A stretch of DNA of 64,000 nucleotides from Kitasatospora cheerisanensis KCTC 2395 (GTDB lineage Bacteria; Actinomycetota; Actinomycetes; Streptomycetales; Streptomycetaceae), in contig NZ_KK853997.1 in the NCBI RefSeq assembly GCF_000696185.1, forward strand, positions 3,789,767 to 3,853,766. The letters run 5' to 3'. The notes under the pieces were generated by a model. The model was not told the origin of the DNA and did not search any database. It was given only the letters and a program-made list of their open reading frames with translations. Positions 56,146 to 64,000 of this stretch are shown here, piece by piece. The position numbers and the translations under genes were made by a program. Position 1 is the first letter of the stretch. Every line of letters begins with the position of its first letter.

Positions 56146-58361
56146 TCAGCTCGGACGGTGGTGGATCTCCTCCAGCACCGTCGCCCCGAGCTCCCGGACG
56201 ATCAAGTCCCGGGCGCTGAAGGTGTCCTCGGCCAGGTCCGGGTCGTCCTCCTCCGGGATGTCGTCCTCCGGTGCCACCGCGGGCGGAGCCTGCACCGGCG
56301 GCGCGACCGGCCGCGGGGCCTGCGGCTGCGGAGCCGGGGCCTGCTGCGGGCCGGCGCCTGCGGCTGCTGCACGGGCTGGGGCGCGGGGGCGGGGCGGGCG
56401 CGGACGGCTGCGGGGCGCGCGCCGGAGCACCCCAACCACCGGCCGCGGGCGCCGCCGGCTGCGGGGCCGGGGCCATGGGGGTCATCGGGGCAGCCGGGGC
56501 GGCCGGGGTGCCGAAGCCGGCGGACTGGCCGCCCGGCGAGGAGGTGCCGCCGGACGGGTCGACGATGCACTCCACCCGCCAGTCCACGCCCAGCGCGTCC
56601 GTCAGCGCCTGCCGCAGCACCTCGTCGCTGTGACTGCCGACGAAGCTGTCCCGGGCGCCCGCGTTCACGAACGACACCTGCAGGGTGCTGCCGTCGAAGC
56701 CCGCGACCTGGCCGTTCTGGCTGAGCAGGATCCAGGTGAACCGGCGGCGGTTCTTCACCGCCTCCAGGATCTGCGGCCACATCTGCCGGATCTGGCCCGC
56801 GCCCTGCTGTGCCGCCACCGAGGGCTGGCCGCCGGCCGGCGCCTGCTGCACGGGTGCCTGCTGGACGGGGGGCTGCGGGCCGGGGCTGCGCGGCCTGCAG
56901 CTGTGGGGCCGGGGGCTGCTGGGCTTGGGGCTGCTGGACGGGAGATGCGGCCGGCTGCTGCTGGGCCGGTGGCGGGGCCTGCTCCGCGGGCGGGAAGCTG
57001 CGCGGGATCGGCCAGGCGCCCGGGGCCGGGCCCGCCGGCGCGGGTGCGGGCCCGGGTGCGGGAACGGGTGCCGGGACTGCGGCGGCGGGCGGCGGTGCGA
57101 CGGCCGGGGCCTGCTGCACGGGCGCCTGGGCGGGGGCCTGCTGGGCCGGCGCCTCCATCGGCGGTGCGGGCTGGAACGCCATCGGTGCGGCGAAACCGCC
57201 CGTGGCGGCGCGGCGCTCCAGCTTGTCCAGCCGGGCCTGCGTCGACAGCTCGTCGCCGTACGCGCCGGGCAGCATCACCCGGGCGCAGATCAGTTCCAGC
57301 TGCAGGCGGGGGGCGGCATTGCCGCGCATCTCGGTCAGGCCGGTGTTGACCAGGTCGGCGGCGCGGCTCAGCTCGGCGCGGCCGAAGCGGTCGGCCTGCG
57401 CCTGCATCACGGCGATCCGGTCGGCCGGGGCGTCGATCAGGCCCTTCTCGCCGGCGTCCGGCACTGTGGCGAGGATCACCAGGTCGCGCAGGCGCTCCAG
57501 CAGGTCCGTGACGAAGCGCCGCGGGTCGTGGCCGCCCTCGACGACCCGGTCGATCACCTGGAACACCGTCGCGCCGTCCTGCGCCGCGAACGCGTCGACC
57601 ACCTCGTCCAGCAGCGAGGAGTCGGTGTAGCCGAGCAGCGCGGTGGCCATCTGGTACGTCACCCCGGCGTCGGCGGCGCCCGCGAGCAGCTGGTCCATCA
57701 CCGACATCGAGTCACGCACCGAACCGGCGCCGGCCCGCACCACCAGCGGGAACACCGAGTCCTCGACCTGGATGCCCTCGCGCCCGCACACCTGCGCCAG
57801 GTAGTCGCGCAGCGTGCCGGGCGGCACCAGCCGGAACGGGTAGTGGTGGGTGCGGGACCGGATCGTCCCGATCACCTTCTCCGGCTCGGTGGTGGCGAAG
57901 ATGAACTTCAGGTGCTCCGGCGGCTCCTCCACCACCTTCAGCAGCGCGTTGAAGCCGGCCGAGGTCACCATGTGCGCCTCGTCCAGGATGAAGATCTTGT
58001 AGCGGCTGTGCACCGGCGCGAAGAACGCCCGTTCCCGCAGCTCGCGCGCGTCGTCCACACCACCGTGCGAGGCGGCGTCGATCTCGATCACGTCGATCGA
58101 ACCGGGGCCGCCGGTCGCCAGGTCCCGGCACGACTGGCACTCGCCGCACGGCTCCGGGGTCGGCCCCTGCTCACAGTTCAGGCAGCGGGCCAGGATGCGG
58201 GCACTGGTCGTCTTTCCGCAGCCGCGCGGCCCGCTGAACAGGTACGCGTGGTTGACGCGGTTGTTGCGCAGGGCCTGCTGGAGCGGGACGGTCACGTGCT
58301 CCTGCCCGATGACCTCCGCGAAGGTCTCGGGGCGGTAGCGGCGGTACAGGGCTAGGGACAC
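56146..58361 (-). CDS. dnaX: DNA polymerase III subunit gamma/tau, apparent frameshifts near 56355, 56395 and 56880
   Basis: About 740 residues. N-terminal AAA+ clamp-loader module: [22 protein letters not shown] (Walker A), a zinc site with CxxC pairs, ILDEAHMVT, and sensor 1 FATTEPEKV. Residues 430-560 are a long Pro/Gln/Ala linker, then a C-terminal tau-like domain ([25 protein letters not shown]). Missing C or G in homopolymers near 56880, 56395 and 56355 break the linker and tail frames. GTG 58361 gives the standard [11 protein letters not shown] start. Confidence 0.92.
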
Positions 58362-58430
58362 GCCACCGACGATATCGGGACCAACGGACAAACGTGGCTT
58401 CCCCGGCCCTCCGGACCCCGGAAACGCAAG

Positions 58431-58520
58431 GACCCCTCGCGCACCCGCCAGAGCCCTCCTACCCTTGCTGCCTTCCGGCCCTGGGGGGGTTCAGAGAGAT
58501 GACGCCACACGAGGGGCTGC
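58431..58520 (-). ncRNA. ffs: Signal recognition particle RNA (small, 4.5S-type)
   Basis: On the minus strand the apex motif GGGCCGGAAGGCAGCAAGGG (GGAA tetraloop and AGCA internal loop) is flanked by CTCTGAAC and GGCTCTGGCGGGTG, and the outer helix pairs CCCCTCG (58516 side) with CGAGGGG (58439-58433). This is the Ffh-binding SRP RNA; its place just upstream of dnaX is common in actinobacteria. Ends are approximate. Confidence 0.88.
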
Positions 58521-58650
58521 CCCAAGAGTAGCGGATCCCGGCCCCCACTCCCCCCACCCACCCCGATCTCCGATCCGCAGGCCACCCCCCGCCACCCACC
58601 TGCGAGACCGTGGTCGCAACCACCCCTCCACATGTACTAAGCTCTCCCAC

Positions 58651-58735
58651 GGAGGATTCGCCTAGAGGCCTAGGGCGCACGCTTGGAAAGCGTGTTGGGG
58701 GCAACCCCTCACGAGTTCGAATCTCGTATCCTCCG
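58651..58735 (+). tRNA. tRNA-Ser (anticodon GGA)
   Basis: An 85-nt class II tRNA: acceptor GGAGGAT/ATCCTCC, anticodon loop TTGGAAA (GGA), a long variable arm (GTTGGGGGCAACCCCTCAC region) and T-arm CGAGTTCGAATCTCG. CCA is not encoded. Divergent from the SRP RNA gene. Confidence 0.97.
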
Positions 58736-58756
58736 CCTCTGCCCACCTGGGCAAAC

Positions 58757-58789
58757 GATGGCCCGGACCGCTCAGCGGTCCGGGCCATC
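58757..58789 (+). terminator. Terminator after tRNA-Ser
   Basis: Perfect 15-bp inverted repeat (58757-58771 with 58775-58789), 3-nt loop, followed by GTCGTCTC. Confidence 0.8.
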
Positions 58790-58974
58790 GTCGTCTCGTG
58801 GCCTCGGTTCTGGTCTCACCTGCGCTCTTGGGGCCTCGAAGCGACACCCGCCGGGGCACCCACCGGAGCTCGGCCGGCGGTGGCGGGCGGCGCGCGGGTG
58901 GCCAGGCCGCGAAGGCCACAGGCGATCCTGGACTCGGGCATCCCGAAACCGGAATCCGAGGGCATACTTGTGGC

Positions 58975-59337
58975 ATGCGGGACGAACAGGGGCCTCGGAC
59001 GAGGTGGACGTTCCTGACGCACCACGCACGTGTACTGGTGGCGATCTCGCGTGACGCGGAAATCCGCCTGCGGGATCTGGCGGCGACGTGCGGAGTGACC
59101 GAGCGGGCCGTCCAGGCGATCATCACCGACCTGGAGAACGCCGGCTTCCTCACCCGTACGCGGCACGGACGCCGCAACCACTACGACGTCGTCGGCGGCA
59201 CGTACTTCCGCCATCCCGCCGAGGCCCACCAGGAGATCGCAGGCCTGCTGGCCCTGTTCGGCGGCCCCGATCCCCGCCCCGGCTCCGGCCACCAGCAGAC
59301 GCTTCCTACCGGTGATCATCATGGTCAGCATCCGTGA
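58975..59337 (+). CDS. Winged-helix regulator (MarR/ArsR-like)
   Basis: The 120-residue protein has a winged helix at LVAISRDAEIRLRDLAATCGVTERAVQAIITDLENAGFLTRTRHGRRNHYDV (about 17-70), suited to DNA binding, and a short tail with QEIAGLLALFGG. ATG 58975 is chosen because CATACT ends 7 nt upstream, giving a likely leaderless mRNA; upstream in-frame sequence looks non-coding. The gene overlaps the STAS gene by 17 bp and heads the stress-signalling cluster. Confidence 0.75.
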   Translation: MRDEQGPRTRWTFLTHHARVLVAISRDAEIRLRDLAATCGVTERAVQAIITDLENAGFLTRTRHGRRNHYDVVGGTYFRHPAEAHQEIAGLLALFGGPDPRPGSGHQQTLPTGDHHGQHP

Positions 59338-59734
59338 GACCACGCCCGTCCGCGTCCAGCACCTCACACCTCAGCTGCGAACCACCACCGCGGTGGTCGA
59401 CGGAGCGGCAGTGATCGTCCGCCTCGACGGCGAGGTGGACCTGGAGGACCGCCATCCCTTGCAGCAAGCCCTCGCACGGCTCGTGCAGACCCGCCCGCCC
59501 CGGCTGATCGTCGATCTGACCGGCCTGGCCTTCTGCCACTCGGTATGCCTCAACGCCCTCCTCACCGCCCGCCAGCGCGCGAGGGCCGCCGGCGTGGAGA
59601 TGGTGCTCGCAGCCCCGCCGCCTCAGACCAGACGAGTACTGGAGATCACCGGCACCGACCAGGTCTTCACGATCTGCTCGAGCGTCCGCACCGCGCTGGC
59701 GGACACGTACGCCGCGAGTCGGCGGACAGGATGA
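59321..59734 (+). CDS. STAS-domain anti-sigma factor antagonist
   Basis: The 137-residue protein has a STAS fold: VVDGAAVIVRLDGEVDLEDRHPL, and LIVDLTGLAFCHSVCLNALL with the phospho-acceptor-type Ser in HS. Anti-sigma antagonists bind an RsbW-like kinase when unphosphorylated and free its sigma factor. Start ATG 59321 (or GTG 59312). Probably acts with the ATPase at 63551 and the phosphatase at 61883. Confidence 0.83.
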   Translation: MVSIRETTPVRVQHLTPQLRTTTAVVDGAAVIVRLDGEVDLEDRHPLQQALARLVQTRPPRLIVDLTGLAFCHSVCLNALLTARQRARAAGVEMVLAAPPPQTRRVLEITGTDQVFTICSSVRTALADTYAASRRTG

Positions 59735-59905
59735 GGCACCAACCGGACACAGCGGCCGCAGGACACCGTCCATGCCTCCGCCCCATGCGGGGGGCCACCT
59801 GTCGCACTGCCGAACGGTCGACCCCTCGAACAGCGGCCGGACGACGGACAAGCAGGGCCGAGTGACCCATGCCGCGGCTCGTGCCAGGACGAGGAGCATG
59901 GAGGC

Positions 59906-60367
59906 ATGGACGAGGCGACGCAGGTACCTGGTGGGCTGGAACGCCAGGAATGCCTGTCCCTGCTCGCGGGCACCGGCTACGGAAGAGTGGTGTTCACCGC
60001 GCGGGCCCTGCCCGTCGTCGCCCCGGTGAACTACCTCCTCGACGAGGACGTCGTGATCGGCACCGGCGCCGATGCACGCCTGCAGCGACTGGCGGACGGC
60101 GACGTCGTGCTCTTCGAAGCGGAGGGTGCCGACTCCGGTACCGCGTGGAGCGTCAGTGTGACCGGCTACGCCCACCCCGTGATCGATGCCGGGGAGGCCG
60201 ATCGCCTCATCAGTCGCACCGGGTCCGAGACTCCATGGGTTCCCGGCCCGGCGGAATCCCTTCTGCGGATCACGACCACGCAGGTGGACGGCCGGACGTT
60301 CCCGATCGCCGGAGCCGGTCCCGGCCGTGCCCCGCTCCCGTACCCCGGCGCTACGCCCGACGCCTGA
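59906..60367 (+). CDS. Pyridoxamine 5'-phosphate oxidase-like FMN-barrel protein
   Basis: The 153-residue protein has the split-barrel start ECLSLLAGTGYGRVVFTARALPVVAPVNYLLDEDVVIGTG and SVSVTGYAHPV. The family includes FMN-, F420- and haem-binding members; actinobacterial DosR-type regulons contain several. The phosphopyridoxal residues of true PdxH are not evident. Start ATG 59906 follows GAGGC. In a stress cluster between STAS and GAF genes. Confidence 0.75.
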   Translation: MDEATQVPGGLERQECLSLLAGTGYGRVVFTARALPVVAPVNYLLDEDVVIGTGADARLQRLADGDVVLFEAEGADSGTAWSVSVTGYAHPVIDAGEADRLISRTGSETPWVPGPAESLLRITTTQVDGRTFPIAGAGPGRAPLPYPGATPDA

Positions 60368-60432
60368 ACGGGCCCCGAACGGGCATAAGGACTGTGGCCG
60401 GAAAGTCGTGAGGCGTGCGGAGGTGCGGCCCG

Positions 60433-61806
60433 GTGGGAACTCCTGCGAACGGCCCGCCCGGTGACCCGCCCGGCTTCGTGCACATCCCTGAGCCAGCCCG
60501 TCTGGAGCTCGACCGTGCCGTGCAGGCCGTCGTGTCGCGAGCCAATGACGTCCTGCACGCGGAAAGCCGCCTGCGTGACCTCCTTCGGGCGGTTCTCGCG
60601 GTCACCACGGACATCGCCTCCCCTGGGGTTCTCGACCACCTGGTGAACGCCGCCCGTGAGCTGCTGGGAGCCCGCTTCGCCGCCCTGGCCGTAACCGACG
60701 ACGCAGGTCGGCTCGTCGAGTTCCGGCACAGCGGCATCGAGCCGTCCGCCGCCCGAAAGATCGGTCCGTGGCCCCAGGACGAAGGTGTCCTCGGCCGACT
60801 ACGGACGCAGTCCGGTCCGCTACGGATCGACGACATCCACGCGGCCCCCGACACGTACGGCTTCCCGACCGGCCACCCACCCATGCGGAGCTTCCTCGGC
60901 GTGCCGATCCGGGCCCGCGGCCGGACGTTCGGAGCCCTCTACCTGGCCGACAAGCAGGGTGCCGGCACCGTGCCGACACCGTTCACCACGGAGGACGAGG
61001 AACTCCTCCAAGCGCTGGCCGGTGCCGCGTCGGCGGCCGTCGACAACGCCCGGCTCTACGAACAGGCCCAGCGCAGGGAGGCGTGGCAGCATGCCACGGC
61101 CCTGATCAGCTCCGCCCTCCTGGCCCGTACCGAGCCGGACCAGGTGCTCGCGCTGATCGTCGAGCAGGCGCGGCAGGTCGCGAGCGCCGACATCGCGGCG
61201 ATCGCCCTCCCCGACACCCCGGAGCACCTGGTCATCCGCATCGCCGCCGGTCAGGACGCCGACCGCGTCACCGGCTACCACCTGCCCACCGCACAGTCCC
61301 TGACCGGACTCGTCCTGACCCGCGGCGAACCGCTGATCACCGCCGACCTGTCCACCGACGAACGCGCCCACCAGCCGGACACCGACCTGTCCCCCGCATC
61401 CGGCCCGGCCATGTTCGCCCCTCTGACCGCCCGCGGCAGCCGCACCGGGGTCCTCTTCGTCACCCGCCACCCGAGCCGGTCGGAATTCGACCACGACCAG
61501 CTCGACATGCTGACCGTCTTCGCCGCCCAGGCCGCTCTCGCCGAGCAGCTGGCCGCCGAACGCGCCGACGCCGAGCTCGTCACACAGGTCCGTGACCACG
61601 AACGCATCGCCCAGGACCTGCGCGACCGTGTCATCGAGGGCATCTTCGCCATCAGTCTCACCCTCAACGGCCTGGCCACCACCGCACCGCCCGACCGGCA
61701 GCAGCACCTGCTCGACACCGTCGGCCGCCTCGACACCGTCATCCGCGACATCCGCGCCACCGTCTTCGACCTCCAGCACCCCGACCCAGGGCCCGGAGGG
61801 CCCTGA
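60433..61806 (+). CDS. Dual-GAF sensor resembling a DevS/DosS kinase without catalytic domain
   Basis: The 457-residue protein has two GAF domains (about 50-195 and 215-380) with features like GVPIRARGRTFGALYLADK and GPAMFAPLTARGSRTGVLFV, then a dimerisation helix HERIAQDLRDRVIEGIFAISLTLNGL. In DevS-type kinases this helix reads DLHD; here the phosphoacceptor His is Arg and no ATPase domain follows. It should not work as a kinase and may act as a sensor scaffold for other partners. GTG 60433 follows GGAGG. Confidence 0.8.
   Translation: MGTPANGPPGDPPGFVHIPEPARLELDRAVQAVVSRANDVLHAESRLRDLLRAVLAVTTDIASPGVLDHLVNAARELLGARFAALAVTDDAGRLVEFRHSGIEPSAARKIGPWPQDEGVLGRLRTQSGPLRIDDIHAAPDTYGFPTGHPPMRSFLGVPIRARGRTFGALYLADKQGAGTVPTPFTTEDEELLQALAGAASAAVDNARLYEQAQRREAWQHATALISSALLARTEPDQVLALIVEQARQVASADIAAIALPDTPEHLVIRIAAGQDADRVTGYHLPTAQSLTGLVLTRGEPLITADLSTDERAHQPDTDLSPASGPAMFAPLTARGSRTGVLFVTRHPSRSEFDHDQLDMLTVFAAQAALAEQLAAERADAELVTQVRDHERIAQDLRDRVIEGIFAISLTLNGLATTAPPDRQQHLLDTVGRLDTVIRDIRATVFDLQHPDPGPGGP
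61787..61805. terminator. Hairpin at the end of the GAF gene
   Basis: CAGGGCCC (61787-61794) and GGGCCCTG (61798-61805) form a perfect 8-bp stem with a 3-nt loop, taking in the first bases of the stop codon, between two convergent genes. Confidence 0.5.
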
Positions 61807-61882
61807 CCTGCGGTGCTCGGGGGCGATGCCCGGTCGCTCCGGGGGACGGTCGTCCCGTCCGGCACGGGGGGACGCCGAGGGC

Positions 61883-63094
61883 TCAGCGCCATTCGATGGC
61901 GAACAGGGTGGCATCGTCGCTCGTGCGCCCGCCCCGCTCCTCCTTGAGGACGTGGGAGAGCATGCGCACCGTGGTCCGGAGTCCGGAGTCGGCGCGCTCG
62001 ACCCGGTTGACCCAGTCGATGAGCTGACGCTCGCCGAACTGACCCCCGTCGGGCGCGCGTTCCTCGACCAGGCCGTCGGTGAAGCACAGCACCCGGTCCC
62101 CGTGCCGCAGGAGCCGGTCACTGATCACGGGCTGCTCGCCGCCGAAGCCGACCGGCAAGGTGGTGGCACTCTCCAACCGCTCGACGACGCGACGGCCGCG
62201 GATCAGCAGGGGCACCGGATGACCGGCGTTGACCCACTGCAGGTGACCGGAGACGGTGTCCAGGCGCATCATCTGCGCGGTGACGAAGTGGTCCGGCCCG
62301 AACTGTTCGGCGATGGCCCGGTCCATGAAGGCGTAGATCTCCGCCAGTCCGATGTCGGCGCGCCGCGCGTGCCGGTACGCACCGATGGCCACGGTCGCCA
62401 TGGTGGCGGCATCCAGTCCGTGGCCCATGGCATCGATGGTCGCCACGTGCAGGAGGTCGTCGTTGAGCGCGTAGTCGAAGCTGTCCCCGGCCACGTGGTA
62501 GGCCGGTTCGAGGATGCCCGCCACGGCGACCTGGGGGGCCGTCATCGAGAGCGGCGGCAGGAGCGACCACTGGATCTCCGCGGCCACGCTCATCGGCTGG
62601 AGGCGCCGAGCCTGGAAGATCCGATCGGTGTAGGCGTTCTTCGTGACCAGTAGATCGGCGACCAGGGCGCAGAAGACCCGCAGCAGCCGGCGGTCTTCCT
62701 CCCCGACGGCGTCCAGGGTCAGGGCAAGCACACCCAGCTCGTCACCGCCGCCCGGCAGGGGCAGGTACACCCGCACGCCGTCCTCCTGCGGTTCCTCGAC
62801 GGGAACACCGCGCAGGAACGCCTCACCCGCGGGTGAGGCGTCGATCGGAACCGGCTCTCCGGCCGTCATCCCCTGCCCGTGCAGGGGTGCCAGGACCAGC
62901 TGTCCGTAGTCCTGCAGCAGGAGGACCGGGTCGCGACCGCCGAACCGGCGCACCGCGTCGGCGACCAGTGGAGCGATCATCTGGGGCGGCAGTTCCTGGG
63001 TCCGATCCATCAGCGGGCCCAACAGCAGGTGTTCGCCGGTACCCCGCGCCCGGCCGCCGGCTCCCGGCGTGGCGGACGACCGCTCACCGCTCAT
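61883..63094 (-). CDS. PP2C-type serine phosphatase with GAF-like sensor (RsbU/SpoIIE family)
   Basis: The 403-residue protein has an N-terminal sensor of GAF type (about 40-165) and a SpoIIE-type PP2C domain with WSLLPP, VAGDSFDYALN, ATIDAMGHGLDAA, NAGHPVPLL, and late TDGLVEERAP and RTSDDATLFAIEW. The conserved Asp residues for two Mn/Mg ions are present. It should dephosphorylate STAS anti-sigma antagonists. Convergent with the GAF sensor gene. Confidence 0.87.
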   Translation of the reverse strand: MSGERSSATPGAGGRARGTGEHLLLGPLMDRTQELPPQMIAPLVADAVRRFGGRDPVLLLQDYGQLVLAPLHGQGMTAGEPVPIDASPAGEAFLRGVPVEEPQEDGVRVYLPLPGGGDELGVLALTLDAVGEEDRRLLRVFCALVADLLVTKNAYTDRIFQARRLQPMSVAAEIQWSLLPPLSMTAPQVAVAGILEPAYHVAGDSFDYALNDDLLHVATIDAMGHGLDAATMATVAIGAYRHARRADIGLAEIYAFMDRAIAEQFGPDHFVTAQMMRLDTVSGHLQWVNAGHPVPLLIRGRRVVERLESATTLPVGFGGEQPVISDRLLRHGDRVLCFTDGLVEERAPDGGQFGERQLIDWVNRVERADSGLRTTVRMLSHVLKEERGGRTSDDATLFAIEWR

Positions 63095-63550
63095 CCTCGC
63101 TCACCGCCGTCTTGTTCCCGTCGTCGGGGCCGGCGCCGCTGCTGCCGAGCCGGGCGCCCCGGCTCCGTGAACCAGGGCAACTCATTCCATTACGCCCCAC
63201 AGCCGGGCGATGCGCGCTCCAACGGGTCGACAGGATGCCGAGGGCGTGCGGAACACGGCACGGTTCCACCGCGGCTTCGGCTTCGTGGCGTCCGCCCCCG
63301 GCCGTTCACCGTGCGGAGCCGACGCGGCCGGGCGAATCCACCGCAGGTCCGGAAGCCCACGGTTGCGCGAGGCCGGGCTGCTCACCCGTCTTCCTCGGCC
63401 CCTGCCGGACCGAGGCCCCTTGCCCGCCCCTGCGGCCCCACGCACTGCCGGCGCAGCGCGTGAGCCTTGCCCGAACGGGTAGCCGCCATGGTGCGACAAG
63501 ACTTCGTCATCCGGGGGCCGCGGGACCCGAACCGATGGGAAGCGACCACC
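63095..63550. other. Intergenic region between the phosphatase and ATPase genes
   Basis: About 455 bp without a convincing gene on either strand; open frames exist but look like high-GC chance frames. It holds the divergent promoters of the two genes. An in-frame ATG at 63488 could extend the ATPase gene upstream but has no better start signals. Confidence 0.5.
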
Positions 63551-64000
63551 ATGTCCGCAGCCGTCCATCACCACCGCCACCTGACTTTCACCGCAGAGAG
63601 CGGAGACTCCCCGGTACACGTGGGCCGGGTGTTCACCCGCCACGCCCTCGCCGACTGGCGCCTGGCTTCCTCCGCCACTGGCGACGACGCCCAACTGGTC
63701 GCATCAGAACTGCTCACCAACGCCGTCCGGCACACAGCAGGTCCCCTAGCCATGGACCTGGACGATGACGGCTCGCGCCTGCGCATCACCGTCACGGACC
63801 CGCGCCCGGACATCACCCCGCCCGATCCCGGCAGCCATCAGCCTGCCGGGATCGGCGGCCACGGACTGTTCATCGTCGACCGCCTCGCCCTGCACTGGGG
63901 CGCCTTCCCCGAAGGCCGCGGCAAGGCCGTCTGGGCCGACCTCCCCGTGCCAGGCGCCGGGCAACCGCTCACGGTAGCCGTGAGACCACGGTCGTCATGA
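63551..64000 (+). CDS. Anti-sigma-type ATPase (RsbW-like HATPase_c)
   Basis: The 149-residue protein is a stand-alone GHKL ATPase domain: DAQLVASELLTNAVRHTAGP (N-box), RITVTDPRPDITPPDP (G1) and GIGGHGLFIVDRLALHWG (G2). Such small kinases phosphorylate STAS partners and bind sigma factors, and are abundant in Streptomyces. The gene ends exactly at the right edge. No sigma-factor gene is visible in the window next to it. Confidence 0.85.
   Translation: MSAAVHHHRHLTFTAESGDSPVHVGRVFTRHALADWRLASSATGDDAQLVASELLTNAVRHTAGPLAMDLDDDGSRLRITVTDPRPDITPPDPGSHQPAGIGGHGLFIVDRLALHWGAFPEGRGKAVWADLPVPGAGQPLTVAVRPRSS

Noticed and set aside
56350..56885. Programmed frameshift in dnaX to make gamma and tau
   Set aside because: The breaks lie in Pro/Gln-rich coding sequence, need bases added in C or G runs, have no slippery A-rich heptamer, and match the error pattern elsewhere in the window.
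63210..63482. Small plus-strand gene in the 63095-63550 gap
   Set aside because: No ribosome binding site, no domain pattern and composition typical of chance high-GC frames.

Overview
The window is high-GC DNA with actinobacterial codon use. It carries wblA, a 224-residue Crp, an actinobacterial ArsA-like ATPase pair and a dnaX-ybaB-recR-DUF5063-aspartokinase block in an order I remember from Streptomyces. A member of the Streptomycetaceae (Streptomyces, Kitasatospora or a close relative) is the best reading; the genus cannot be fixed by eye.

Layout. 1-2953: copper efflux (copZ-copA) behind CsoR-type operators, with a second copper promoter firing off the left edge. 3064-5596: small accessory enzymes. 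5685-6980: a seryl-tRNA synthetase that does not look like the housekeeping actinobacterial enzyme. 7068-10798: a LuxR-type two-component system, then a lipid-kinase/PAP2-phosphatase pair. 10786-18649: a complete kdp potassium-uptake operon (a 27-aa membrane peptide, kdpF, A, B, C, D, E). 18805-21287: sirtuin, two universal stress proteins and a small membrane protein. Direct repeats with GACGC cores at the same 11 and 32 bp spacings lie upstream of both kdp and the usp pair and are candidate response-regulator boxes. 21365-26190: two cytosine-deaminase-like amidohydrolases around an APC permease, next to a GntR regulator. 26396-37035: crp, MBL hydrolase, Nudix, RidA, DUF4177, two ArsA-like ATPases, wblA, a class A PBP, YqeY and a metallophosphoesterase. 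37124-39259: tRNA-Pro followed by a decayed integrative element (integrase remnant, a modification-reader/HNH nuclease, and a 30-bp copy of the tRNA 3' end), with an AIPR-like phage-defence protein just outside. 40776-52518: peptidases, LysR, GNAT, SURF1, an S9 peptidase, MmyB-type regulator/SDR pair, and a SigE-family sigma factor with a membrane partner. 52709-58735: aspartokinase, DUF5063, recR, ybaB, dnaX, SRP RNA, tRNA-Ser. 58975-64000: a stress-signalling cluster (winged helix, STAS, FMN-barrel protein, GAF sensor, PP2C phosphatase, anti-sigma-type ATPase).

Two general points. First, at least a dozen genes can only be read through if single bases are restored, nearly always in runs of G or C. 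This looks like assembly error, not gene decay, so those genes are annotated as intact spans with the break positions noted. Second, several genes have a -10-like hexamer about 7 nt before the start codon and no ribosome binding site, which suggests leaderless mRNAs.
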